Assembly: GCA_937872715.1 (NCBI GenBank)
Contig: CALMTJ010000500.1
Coordinates: 1-6,514, forward strand
Direction of reading: 5' to 3'
DNA length: 6,514 nt
From: an uncultured Methylobacteriaceae bacterium
GTDB taxonomy: Bacteria > Pseudomonadota > Alphaproteobacteria > Rhizobiales > Beijerinckiaceae
Shown here: positions 1 to 5,837 of the stretch, one piece after another
Numbering within the stretch: the stretch's first letter is position 1
Layout: each line of letters starts with the position of its first letter
Program-made: the position numbers and the translations under genes
Notes under the pieces: generated by a model
What the model was told of the DNA's origin: nothing
The model's input: the letters and a program-made list of their open reading frames with translations, nothing else
Database searches by the model: none

Positions 1-25
1 GGGCGGGGCGGACATTACGGCGGTT

Positions 26-49
26 TAACCCGGTCGCGACGGCCCCGTA
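26..49 (+). promoter_or_regulatory. Possible ECF-sigma-type promoter of the Spy-like gene
   Basis: The sequence TTTAACC carries AAC at 27-29, followed after 16 bases by CGTA at 46-49. An AAC -35 core and a CGT -10 core separated by 16-17 bases is the general plan of many ECF sigma-factor promoters, including the EcfG type. The -35 element does not match the EcfG consensus GGAAC well. Transcription would begin near position 56, leaving a leader of about 70 bases. The pentamer TAACC also occurs twice, at 26-30 and 48-52. Short GC-rich sequence gives such matches by chance, so this is only a candidate. Confidence 0.2.
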
Positions 50-112
50 ACCTCGATCCTGCAAGCGTCGACATCGGAGAGGCGCCCGTGTCGTCGGCCG
101 GCGCCGCCTCGC

Positions 113-117
113 AGGAG
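113..117 (+). promoter_or_regulatory. Shine-Dalgarno sequence of the Spy-like gene
   Basis: AGGAG lies 8 bases before the ATG at 126. It fixes this ATG as the start, which also gives a proper signal peptide at the N-terminus. A GTG at 88 is out of frame with it. Confidence 0.75.
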
Positions 118-125
118 ATCGCATC

Positions 126-689
126 ATGAAGACCTGGATCCTCGGCCTGTCGGCGACCGGACTGCTCGTCGCCGCACCCCTGCTCGCCCAGGAGCGAGGG
201 CCGGGCGGCCCCTTCGGCGGGCCTGCGTTCCGGGAAGGCCGGCCCGCCATGTCGCCGTCCGACATGGACGCGTTCACCGATGCCCGCATCGCGGCTCTCC
301 ATGCCGGGCTCAAGCTCAACGCCGAGCAGGAGAAGATGTGGCCGCCGGTCGAGGACGCGATCCGGGGGCTCGCGAAGCAGCGGCGCGAGGCGCGCGACGC
401 CCGCCGCGACCGCTACGCGTCGGCGCGCGAGCAGGGGCCGGACCGCGACATCCCGGGCGCGCTCAGGTTCATGGCCGACCGCCAGGCCGCGTCCGCCGAG
501 ACCCTGCGCAAGCTCGCCGACGCGGCCGAACCCCTCTACCGCTCGCTGGACGACGGGCAGAAGCGCCGCATGGCCGTCCTGGCGCGCGGCCTCGGGATCG
601 GCCGGCCGGACGGCGCCGGACCCATGCGGCGCGGCGAGGCCGGTCCGCTCGGCCGCGACTTCGCATCCGGGCGCGGCCCCATCCGCTGA
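126..689 (+). CDS. Spy/CpxP-like exported protein (LTXXQ family)
   Basis: A 187-residue protein with a Sec signal peptide: Lys2, a hydrophobic stretch at about 4-20, and probable cleavage after Ala21 (PLLA/QE). The mature protein should be periplasmic. Two helical segments each carry a form of the LTXXQ motif typical of Spy and CpxP, which are periplasmic chaperones or envelope-stress factors: LKLNAEQEKMW at 62-72 and LDDGQKRRM at 141-149. Both keep the Leu and Gln but lack the Thr. Between them is a charged, Arg-rich helical region (about 80-130). A Gly/Pro/Arg-rich stretch (23-41) precedes the first motif and another (156-187) forms the tail; both are probably disordered. The gene converges on coaA with 9 bases between stops. 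Family membership is inferred from the motifs; a role in metal or envelope stress is known for relatives, not shown here. Confidence 0.8.
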   Translation: MKTWILGLSATGLLVAAPLLAQERGPGGPFGGPAFREGRPAMSPSDMDAFTDARIAALHAGLKLNAEQEKMWPPVEDAIRGLAKQRREARDARRDRYASAREQGPDRDIPGALRFMADRQAASAETLRKLADAAEPLYRSLDDGQKRRMAVLARGLGIGRPDGAGPMRRGEAGPLGRDFASGRGPIR

Positions 690-698
690 GGGTCCCGC

Positions 699-1706
699 TC
701 AGAGCCGCCGCAACGACACCTGGTCGATGCGGTGGCTCGGCCCCTTCCGGAGGATGAGGCTGGCGCGCTGGCGCGTCGGCAGGATGTTCTCGTTCAGGTT
801 CAGGAGGTTGATGCGGCTCCAAAGCCCTTCCGCGTAGCTGATCGCCTCCGCCTCGGACAGGTCCGCGTATTTGCGGAAATAGGAGAGAGGGTCGCGGAAC
901 GCCGTGTTCCGGAGGCGGAGGAACCGGGCCAGGTACCAGCGGTGGAGGTCCTCCTCGTCCGCGTCGAGATAGATCGAGAAGTCGAAGAAGTCGGACACGA
1001 ACGGGATGGCGGCGCCGTCCCGGGGGAGACGGGCTGGCTGCAGCACGTTCAGCCCCTCGACGATGAGGATGTCGGGGCGTTCGACCACGGTCTCCTCCCC
1101 CGGCACGACGTCGTAGACGAGGTGGCTGTAGAGCGGCGCCCCGACATGGCGCTTGCCGGCCTTGATGTCGGTGAGGAAGCGCAGGAGCCGCGCCGTGTCG
1201 TAGCTCTCCGGGAAGCCCTTCCGGTCCATCAGCGCGAGCCGGCTGAGCTCCGCGTTCGACCACAGGAACCCGTCCGTCGTGACGAGGTCGACCTTCGGCA
1301 TGTTCGGCCAGCGGGCGAGGAGCGCCTTCAGGACGCGCGCGGTGGTCGACTTGCCGACCGCGACCGAGCCCGCGATGCCGATGATGTAGGGCACCTTCTC
1401 GGCTCCCTCGGCCCCGAGGAAGTGCCGGGTCGACCTGAACAGCCCTTGGGCGGCCGCGACGTAGAAGGAGAGGAGCCGCGATAGCGGCAGGTAGATCGCC
1501 GCCACCTCGTCGAGCGAGATCGGGTCGTTCAGGGATTGGAGCTGGTCGACCTCCGCGGCCGAGAGCGTGAGCGGGGCGCCCGCTCTCAGCCGCGCCCATG
1601 CGGCGCGGTCGAAGGTGCGGTAGGGCGACAGGTCGCCGTCGGGAGCCCGGAGGTCGGGCGGCGGGTCGCGGGTCGCGGCCGGCGCGGCGCCGGCGAGATC
1701 GTGCAT
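699..1706 (-). CDS. coaA: Pantothenate kinase, type I (CoaA)
   Basis: A 335-residue cytosolic kinase that phosphorylates pantothenate with ATP, the first and usually controlling step of coenzyme A synthesis. It belongs to the bacterial type I family, P-loop kinases related to phosphoribulokinase and uridine kinase. Visible landmarks are the Walker A loop GIAGSVAVGKST (110-121), TTDGF (143-147) with the expected catalytic Asp145, YSHLVYD (193-199), VEGLNVLQ (216-223) and the segment at 236-250 resembling the FVSDF-DFSIY-DA region of E. coli CoaA. The length exceeds the roughly 316 residues of the E. coli enzyme because of a Pro/Ala-rich N-terminus. The start is supported by GAGGA 6 bases upstream, overlapping the hisE stop. 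It is the last gene of the operon, 9 bases after hisE. Type I enzymes are known to be inhibited by CoA; no regulatory site is visible here. Confidence 0.97.
   Translation of the reverse strand: MHDLAGAAPAATRDPPPDLRAPDGDLSPYRTFDRAAWARLRAGAPLTLSAAEVDQLQSLNDPISLDEVAAIYLPLSRLLSFYVAAAQGLFRSTRHFLGAEGAEKVPYIIGIAGSVAVGKSTTARVLKALLARWPNMPKVDLVTTDGFLWSNAELSRLALMDRKGFPESYDTARLLRFLTDIKAGKRHVGAPLYSHLVYDVVPGEETVVERPDILIVEGLNVLQPARLPRDGAAIPFVSDFFDFSIYLDADEEDLHRWYLARFLRLRNTAFRDPLSYFRKYADLSEAEAISYAEGLWSRINLLNLNENILPTRQRASLILRKGPSHRIDQVSLRRL
702..738 (+). terminator. Stem-loop after the Spy-like gene, possible 3'-end signal
   Basis: Bases 702-712 (GAGCCGCCGCA) pair with 728-738 (TGCGGTGGCTC): 11 pairs including one G-U in plus-strand RNA. 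After an A-A mismatch, 714-717 pair with 723-726 around the loop ACCTG. The hairpin starts 12 bases after the plus-strand stop codon and lies within the last codons of coaA. No T-run follows on either strand, so it is not a classical intrinsic terminator. It could stabilise or define the 3' end of the Spy-like mRNA. In coaA mRNA the G-U becomes an A-C mismatch, so the stem is weaker. It may also be chance within conserved coding sequence. Confidence 0.3.
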
Positions 1707-1712
1707 CGGGGT

Positions 1713-1717
1713 TCCTC
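1713..1717 (-). promoter_or_regulatory. Shine-Dalgarno sequence of coaA, overlapping the hisE stop
   Basis: Minus-strand GAGGA shares its first two bases with the hisE stop codon TGA and lies 6 bases before the coaA ATG. Ribosomes finishing hisE would cover it, so coaA is probably translationally linked to hisE while still able to recruit ribosomes itself. Confidence 0.7.
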
Positions 1718-2039
1718 AGCGTCGTTCCCGCGAGGCCTTCTCGGCGAGCCCCGACTGAGCCGTCCTGCGACCGAGCTCCGCCATCACGTCGTCGGACGCG
1801 ATGCCGGCCCCGTGCAGGACGACGAGCAGATGATAGACGAGATCGGCCGCCTCCGACACCAGCGCCGCCCTGTCGCCCGCGACCGCCGCGACCACGGCCT
1901 CCACCGCCTCCTCGCCGAGCTTCTTGGCCGCCAGGGCAGGCCCGCCTGCCAGCAGCTTCGCCGTGTAGGACGTCTCCGGCGAGGCGGCCGCCCGTTCGGC
2001 CACGATCGCTTCCAGGTCGGAGAAGGAGAACGCGCTCAT
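1716..2039 (-). CDS. hisE: Phosphoribosyl-ATP pyrophosphohydrolase (HisE)
   Basis: A 107-residue protein that hydrolyses phosphoribosyl-ATP to phosphoribosyl-AMP and pyrophosphate, step 2 of histidine synthesis, in the cytosol. It is a stand-alone HisE of the all-alpha NTP pyrophosphatase (MazG-like) superfamily; in many other bacteria this domain is fused to HisI. The metal-binding signature is clear: KKLGEEAVEAVVAA at about 39-52 with Glu43, Glu44 and Glu47, then SEAADLVYHLLVVL at 62-75 with Glu63 and Asp66. The length is normal for a separate HisE. The ATG overlaps the hisF stop by one base (TGATG), and GAGGA at 2047-2051 lies 7 bases upstream. HisI, needed for the next step, is not in this window and must be encoded elsewhere. 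Confidence 0.96.
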   Translation of the reverse strand: MSAFSFSDLEAIVAERAAASPETSYTAKLLAGGPALAAKKLGEEAVEAVVAAVAGDRAALVSEAADLVYHLLVVLHGAGIASDDVMAELGRRTAQSGLAEKASRERR

Positions 2040-2812
2040 CAGGTCATCCTCACCGGGATGCCGGCCCGGGCCATGTGGCGCTTCGCGTCGCCGACCGAGT
2101 GCTCGCCGAAATGGAAGATGGAGGCGGCCAGGACCGCGCTGGCGCGGCCTTCCCGCACGCCCGCCACGAGGTCGTCGAGGCCGCCGACCCCCCCGGAAGC
2201 AACCACCGGCACGTGCACCGCGTCCGAGATCGAGCGGACGAGGGCGAGGTCGTAGCCGGACCGGGTCCCGTCGCGGTCCATGGAGGTGACGAGGAGCTCG
2301 CCCGCCCCGAGCGACACGACCTCGCGGGCGAAGGCGACCGCGTCGAGCCCGGCCGGCTTGCGGCCGCCATGGGTGAAGATCTCCCACCTGTCCGTTTCGC
2401 AAGAGGCCGAGACGCGCTTCGCGTCGATCGCCACGACGATGCATTGGTCGCCGAACTTCTTCGCCGCCTCCCGGACGAAGCCGCGGTCGCTGACGGCCGC
2501 GGTGTTGATCGACACCTTGTCGGCTCCGGCGAGGAGGAGGTTGCGGATATCCGCGATCGTCCGGATGCCGCCCCCGACGGTGAGCGGCATGAAGCATTCG
2601 GCCGCCGTCCGGCGCACGGCATCGAGCAGCGTGCCGCGGTTCTCGTGGCTCGCCGTGATGTCCAGGAAGCACAATTCGTCGGCGCCGGCCGCGTCGTAGG
2701 CGCGCGCGGCCTCGACGGGGTCGCCCGCGTCGCGCAGGGCCTCGAACCGCACGCCCTTCACGACGCGCCCGTCCTTCACGTCGAGGCACGGGATGATGCG
2801 GGTCTTCAGCAT
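2039..2812 (-). CDS. hisF: Imidazole glycerol phosphate synthase, cyclase subunit (HisF)
   Basis: A 257-residue (beta-alpha)8 barrel. With HisH it converts PRFAR and ammonia into imidazole glycerol phosphate and AICAR, linking histidine synthesis to purine synthesis. The N-terminus reads MLKTRIIPCLDVKDGRVVKG. The two catalytic aspartates are at Asp11 and Asp130 (VVAID), the same numbering as in the Thermotoga enzyme. Phosphate-binding segments are visible at GGGI (80-83), NTAA (103-106), DGT (181-183), ASGGVG (205-210) and the C-terminal AASIFHFG (229-236). Length is normal. The ATG lies inside the end of the upstream transporter gene (7-base overlap) and has its own Shine-Dalgarno sequence. 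Its partner hisH is two genes away, separated by hisA and the transporter gene. The paralogy of HisF with HisA is well established and visible in shared motifs such as GGGIR. Confidence 0.98.
   Translation of the reverse strand: MLKTRIIPCLDVKDGRVVKGVRFEALRDAGDPVEAARAYDAAGADELCFLDITASHENRGTLLDAVRRTAAECFMPLTVGGGIRTIADIRNLLLAGADKVSINTAAVSDRGFVREAAKKFGDQCIVVAIDAKRVSASCETDRWEIFTHGGRKPAGLDAVAFAREVVSLGAGELLVTSMDRDGTRSGYDLALVRSISDAVHVPVVASGGVGGLDDLVAGVREGRASAVLAASIFHFGEHSVGDAKRHMARAGIPVRMT
2047..2051 (-). promoter_or_regulatory. Shine-Dalgarno sequence of hisE inside hisF
   Basis: Minus-strand GAGGA lies in the last codons of hisF, 7 bases before the hisE ATG. It supports this start and allows hisE to load ribosomes in addition to coupling through the TGATG junction. 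Confidence 0.7.
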
Positions 2813-5067
2813 GGGCACGCGTCCCTCAGCATCAGCTCTTCGGAGGTGACGCGGAGACGCTGCGCCGTGATGCGGGCGATGGTGGCGAGGAGCGACTGGC
2901 CGAGCCGCGGCGTCTCGCGAAGGAGGCGGCCGAACTCCGCCGCCGTGAGCACCCAGCCCTCCCCGTCGGCGGCCGCGACGACGTCGGCCGAGCGCGGCCT
3001 CCTGTCGAGCAGCCCCATCTCGCCGACGGAGGTCCCGGGGCCGAGACCGGCGATGCGGCGGTCGGCCCGCGTCCCGGACAGCCGGATGCTGACGCTGCCG
3101 CGGGTCAGGAGCCAGAGCCGGTCGGCCTGTTCCCCCGCCCGGCAGAGGGACGCGCCGGCCGGGTACCGGCAGGGGACGAGCCGCGCCTTGAGATCGGAGA
3201 GCTCGCCCTCCGACAGCCCTCCGGCGAGGTCGGTCTCCTCCACCTTGAGCGCGCGCCAGGTTCCCCCGGCCGCGTGGGCGCTCGCGAGCGCGAGGTCCTC
3301 CGCCCCCTCCAGCGCGGCGTCGAGGTCCGGCGGGAGGAGCGCGCCTTCGGGCTCGCCCGCGGCGCCCTTCACCAGCCCGGCGAGCTTCGGGTCGACGGAG
3401 GCGAAGACGAGCCTCATCCGGTGCTCGCGGCAGCGGGCCGCGATCTGCCTCAGGATGGTGGCGCCGGACGTGTCGAGGTCCGTCACCCGGCGGAAGTCGA
3501 GGATCACGATGCGGGCGCGCCCCTCGAGCCGCTTTACCCGCGAGGCGAGGTCGTCCGCGTTGCCGAAGAACAGGATGCCCTGGAGCTCCAGCACGGCCGT
3601 GTAGCGCCCGCTTCCGCGCAGGAGCGCCTGGTCGGCCTGGGAGCGGATGCGCTTCGAGAAGGTCTGCGACCCGTCGAGCTCGCGCCGCACCACGGGCCGG
3701 CTCATCTCCACGATGAAGATGAGGCAGGACAGGAGCACGCCCAAGAGCGCGCCCGCGACCGGCTGGCCGAGCACTGTGGTGACGGCGACCGCGAGCACGA
3801 TCGCGATGTTGCGGCGCGCCCGCACATGCGCCTCGCGGTCGCGGACGTTGACGACGTCCCGCAGGAGCGTGAGGCACCAGCGGTCCCAGAGCCGGAACGC
3901 GATGCTGACGAGGATGCCGGACAGGACGATCGTCGGCAGGAGCGCGATCAGCCGCGGCGCCAGCGCCGCCACGAGCAGGAGCACGAGCGCGACCGAGACC
4001 GCCGACAGCCTCGTGCGGCCGCCGCCGCCGAAGATGGTGCGGGCGAAGGACAGGGAGGTCGTGATCGTGAGCCCGCCCGCCAGGGCAGCCGCGACGTTGG
4101 CGAGCCCCTGGCCCCCGAGATCGCGGCGAGGCGCGGCCTGGCCGTCGCCCATGTCCTGGGCGGCCCTGACCGCGAAGGTGAGGTCGAGCGTGCCGAGGAG
4201 CGCGAGCGTCAATGAGGTGAGGAGGAGGGATTTGAGGATCTCCGGATCGGCGAGGGCGCCCGCGCCCGCGAGCAGGCGAAGCTCGAGCCCGAGCGAGGCC
4301 TGCGCGATGGAGATCTGCCCGACCGTCCCGCCGAGATGGATGTCCGGAAAGGCGTATCTCGCGGCATGGAACAGGCCCGTCCCGGCCACCAGGCCGACGA
4401 GCAGCGCCGGGGCGCGCGGGTAGCGTTGCTCGACGGCCAGTATGAGGCCGGCAAGGCCGATCCCGAACAGCGGTAGCGGCAGGATGGCGGGGTCGAGATG
4501 CCCCGACCGCCAGAGCTCCGCCAGGAGGGGCCCGTCGACGAGGCGCGGCAGCTGCTGCCCGAGGATCAGCACGGCGAGCCCGGTGACGAAGCCCGCGAGC
4601 ACCGGGTAGGGCGTGAACTTCACCGCCCGCCCGAGTCCCGACAGGGCGATCAGCGCCTGCCAGATCCCCGCCAGGATCGCGGTGAGGGGCAGCACCGCGA
4701 GCGCGAGCGCCCCGTCCCCGCCGAGCCGACCGAGGAGCCAGCCGAGGAAGCTCGCCTGGACCAGCGCCATGGAGGTGGAGGTGGAGTTCGGCACGAAGGA
4801 CGAGCTCCGGGCGAGCGCCCCCGTGACCCCGCCCGCCACCGCGGACAGGATGCCGGCCGCGGCCCCCATCGCGACGTGATCCGGCCCGAGCGGCCCGTAG
4901 GCGACGACGCCGGCCGAGACGCAGAACGGCAGCGCGATGAAGCCGACGATCCCGCCCGACGTGATCTCCCGCAGCAACTGGCCTACCCCGCTTCCGGGGC
5001 GCCCGGCCGCGACGTGATCTCCCGCCAGGACCTTTCCGGCGGCGGGGGGCGGGACCGGGGCGTTCAT
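2806..5067 (-). CDS. SulP-family anion transporter homologue with STAS and cNMP-binding domains
   Basis: A 753-residue inner-membrane protein. Residues about 36-455 form a SulP/SLC26 core with some 12-14 hydrophobic helices. The pattern LSFART...GGGGRTRLS (339-355) matches the conserved SFSRT...GARTQLS region of the family, and TSTSMALVQ (96-104) lies where the third helix helps form the anion site. A STAS domain follows (about 487-590) with DFRRVTDLDTSGA (524-536); Ser534 is at the position phosphorylated in anti-sigma-antagonist relatives. A cyclic-nucleotide-binding domain fills about 620-735, with the phosphate-cassette pattern VGEMGLLDRRPRSADV (681-696) keeping Glu683 and Arg692. The start ATG overlaps the hisA stop (ATGA) and has no Shine-Dalgarno sequence. 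The end overlaps hisF by 7 bases. The substrate is unknown: SulP members carry sulfate, bicarbonate, other anions or organic acids. Cyclic nucleotide binding and STAS phosphorylation are inferences from motifs. Confidence 0.93.
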   Translation of the reverse strand: MNAPVPPPAAGKVLAGDHVAAGRPGSGVGQLLREITSGGIVGFIALPFCVSAGVVAYGPLGPDHVAMGAAAGILSAVAGGVTGALARSSSFVPNSTSTSMALVQASFLGWLLGRLGGDGALALAVLPLTAILAGIWQALIALSGLGRAVKFTPYPVLAGFVTGLAVLILGQQLPRLVDGPLLAELWRSGHLDPAILPLPLFGIGLAGLILAVEQRYPRAPALLVGLVAGTGLFHAARYAFPDIHLGGTVGQISIAQASLGLELRLLAGAGALADPEILKSLLLTSLTLALLGTLDLTFAVRAAQDMGDGQAAPRRDLGGQGLANVAAALAGGLTITTSLSFARTIFGGGGRTRLSAVSVALVLLLVAALAPRLIALLPTIVLSGILVSIAFRLWDRWCLTLLRDVVNVRDREAHVRARRNIAIVLAVAVTTVLGQPVAGALLGVLLSCLIFIVEMSRPVVRRELDGSQTFSKRIRSQADQALLRGSGRYTAVLELQGILFFGNADDLASRVKRLEGRARIVILDFRRVTDLDTSGATILRQIAARCREHRMRLVFASVDPKLAGLVKGAAGEPEGALLPPDLDAALEGAEDLALASAHAAGGTWRALKVEETDLAGGLSEGELSDLKARLVPCRYPAGASLCRAGEQADRLWLLTRGSVSIRLSGTRADRRIAGLGPGTSVGEMGLLDRRPRSADVVAAADGEGWVLTAAEFGRLLRETPRLGQSLLATIARITAQRLRVTSEELMLRDACPC
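2822..2827 (-). promoter_or_regulatory. Shine-Dalgarno sequence of hisF inside the SulP gene
   Basis: Minus-strand GAGGGA lies 9 bases before the hisF ATG, within the last codons of the transporter gene. It confirms the ATG at 2812 and means hisF need not rely on ribosomes arriving from the transporter gene, in contrast to the transporter's own start. Confidence 0.7.
4957..5025. repeat. 16-base direct repeat near the 5' end of the SulP gene
   Basis: CGACGTGATCTCCCGC occurs exactly at 4957-4972 and again at 5010-5025, a shift of 53 bases. Because 53 is not a multiple of three, the copies are read in different frames (RE-ITS around residues 33-37 and AGDHVA around 15-20), so protein similarity does not explain them. 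A shorter copy, CGACGTGATC, lies at 4872-4881. Confidence 0.6.
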
Positions 5068-5837
5068 CCGGCCGCGCGGGCCGCCGGGAACCCGTCCGAT
5101 GCGTCGGGTCCACGACGCCGCAAGGCGGCCAGCGCCCCGGCCGGATCGATCCGGCCGTCGTAGAGCGCGCGGCCCGTGATGGCGCCCGCGAGCCCCCGGC
5201 AATCGGGCCGGGCGAGGCGCTCGATATCCGCCATGGAGGCGAGGCCGCCGGACGCGATGACCGGGATGCCGACGGCCTCCGCGAGCCCGAGCGTCGCCGG
5301 GATGTTGAGCCCGGTCAGGACGCCGTCGCGGGAGATGTCCGTGTAGACGATGGCCGCGACCCCGGCATCCTCGAAGCGGCGCCCGAGCTCCTCGGCCGTG
5401 AGGGTGGAGCTCTGCGCCCAGCCGTCGACCGCCACCCGGCCCTCCTTGGCGTCGATCCCGACCGCGATCCGGTCCGGGTGGAGCCGCGCCGCCTCGCGCA
5501 CGAAATCGGGATCGCGGACCGCCGCCGTGCCGATGATGACCCGCGCCACCCCCTTGGCGAGCCAGCCTTCCAGGGTGCGCATGTCCCGGATGCCGCCGCC
5601 GAGCTGGAGGGGGATGCGCACCCGCGCCAGGATGTCGTCCACCGCGCCGCCGTTCACCGGCCGGCCCGCGAAGGCTCCGTCGAGGTCGACGATGTGCAGC
5701 CACTCGAAACCCTGCCGCTCGAAGGTGGCGGCCTGGTCGGCCGGGTCGTCGTTGAAGACCGTCGCCCGCCCCATGTCGCCCTGCACGAGGCGGACGCAGC
5801 GGCCTTCCTTGAGGTCGATCGCCGGGAACAGGATCAC
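5064..5837 (-). CDS. hisA: ProFAR isomerase (HisA)
   Basis: A 257-residue (beta-alpha)8 barrel that isomerises ProFAR to PRFAR, the substrate of the HisH-HisF complex. The start MILFPAIDLKEGRCVRLVQG carries catalytic Asp8; Asp129 (VGIDAKEG) is the second catalytic aspartate, and YTDISRDG (165-172) provides the expected Thr166. Phosphate-binding segments are GGGI (80-83), IGTAA (102-106) and ASGGLA (195-200) followed by GAITGRALYDG (218-228). The GTG start overlaps the hisH stop (GTGA) and has no Shine-Dalgarno sequence, so translation probably depends on hisH. The last 15 or so residues (about 243-257, Ala/Arg/Gly-rich) extend beyond the usual end of about 245 residues, up to the transporter start. 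An upstream extension of this frame into hisH is not credible, because the protein begins exactly at the family N-terminus. Confidence 0.97.
   Translation of the reverse strand: MILFPAIDLKEGRCVRLVQGDMGRATVFNDDPADQAATFERQGFEWLHIVDLDGAFAGRPVNGGAVDDILARVRIPLQLGGGIRDMRTLEGWLAKGVARVIIGTAAVRDPDFVREAARLHPDRIAVGIDAKEGRVAVDGWAQSSTLTAEELGRRFEDAGVAAIVYTDISRDGVLTGLNIPATLGLAEAVGIPVIASGGLASMADIERLARPDCRGLAGAITGRALYDGRIDPAGALAALRRRGPDASDGFPAARAAG

Larger units (their letters stand above)
1..125 (+). other. Non-coding leader upstream of the Spy-like gene
   Basis: This stretch holds no credible gene; whatever lies further left is outside the window. It contains a weak ECF-type promoter candidate (26-49), an 8-base palindrome GTCGCGAC (33-40) between the two candidate promoter elements, and a good Shine-Dalgarno sequence AGGAG at 113-117. 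No riboswitch, repeat array or terminator was seen. Confidence 0.6.

Noticed and set aside
686..702. CTGAG/CTCAG inverted repeat spanning both convergent stop codons
   Set aside because: Only five pairs with no T-run, and much of the symmetry comes from the two facing TGA stop codons. It is too weak to call a terminator; the larger stem-loop at 702-738 is the better candidate.
732..1484. Plus-strand frame opposite coaA
   Set aside because: Charged low-complexity translation with no motif; the other strand encodes an unmistakable CoaA.
1598..3604. A 668-codon plus-strand open frame opposite coaA, hisE, hisF and the SulP gene
   Set aside because: The translation is Arg/Pro/Ala-rich without recognisable motifs, and it lies opposite four genes with clear catalytic signatures. 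Long antisense frames are expected in DNA of this GC content.
4018..4035. Run of GCC triplets resembling a short tandem repeat
   Set aside because: It encodes the glycine stretch at residues 347-350 of the SulP protein, in the position of the family's conserved G-x-R-T region, so it is ordinary coding sequence.
2813..5113. Long minus-strand open frame continuing upstream of hisF through the SulP gene, out of phase
   Set aside because: Only the part from 2812 downward has HisF sequence. The upstream part is Arg/Gly/Pro-rich low-complexity translation of the SulP gene in the wrong frame.
2039..5837. Short similar stretches in hisA and hisF (around the GGGIR codons)
   Set aside because: These reflect the known common ancestry and shared phosphate-binding motifs of the two barrels, not a recent DNA repeat.
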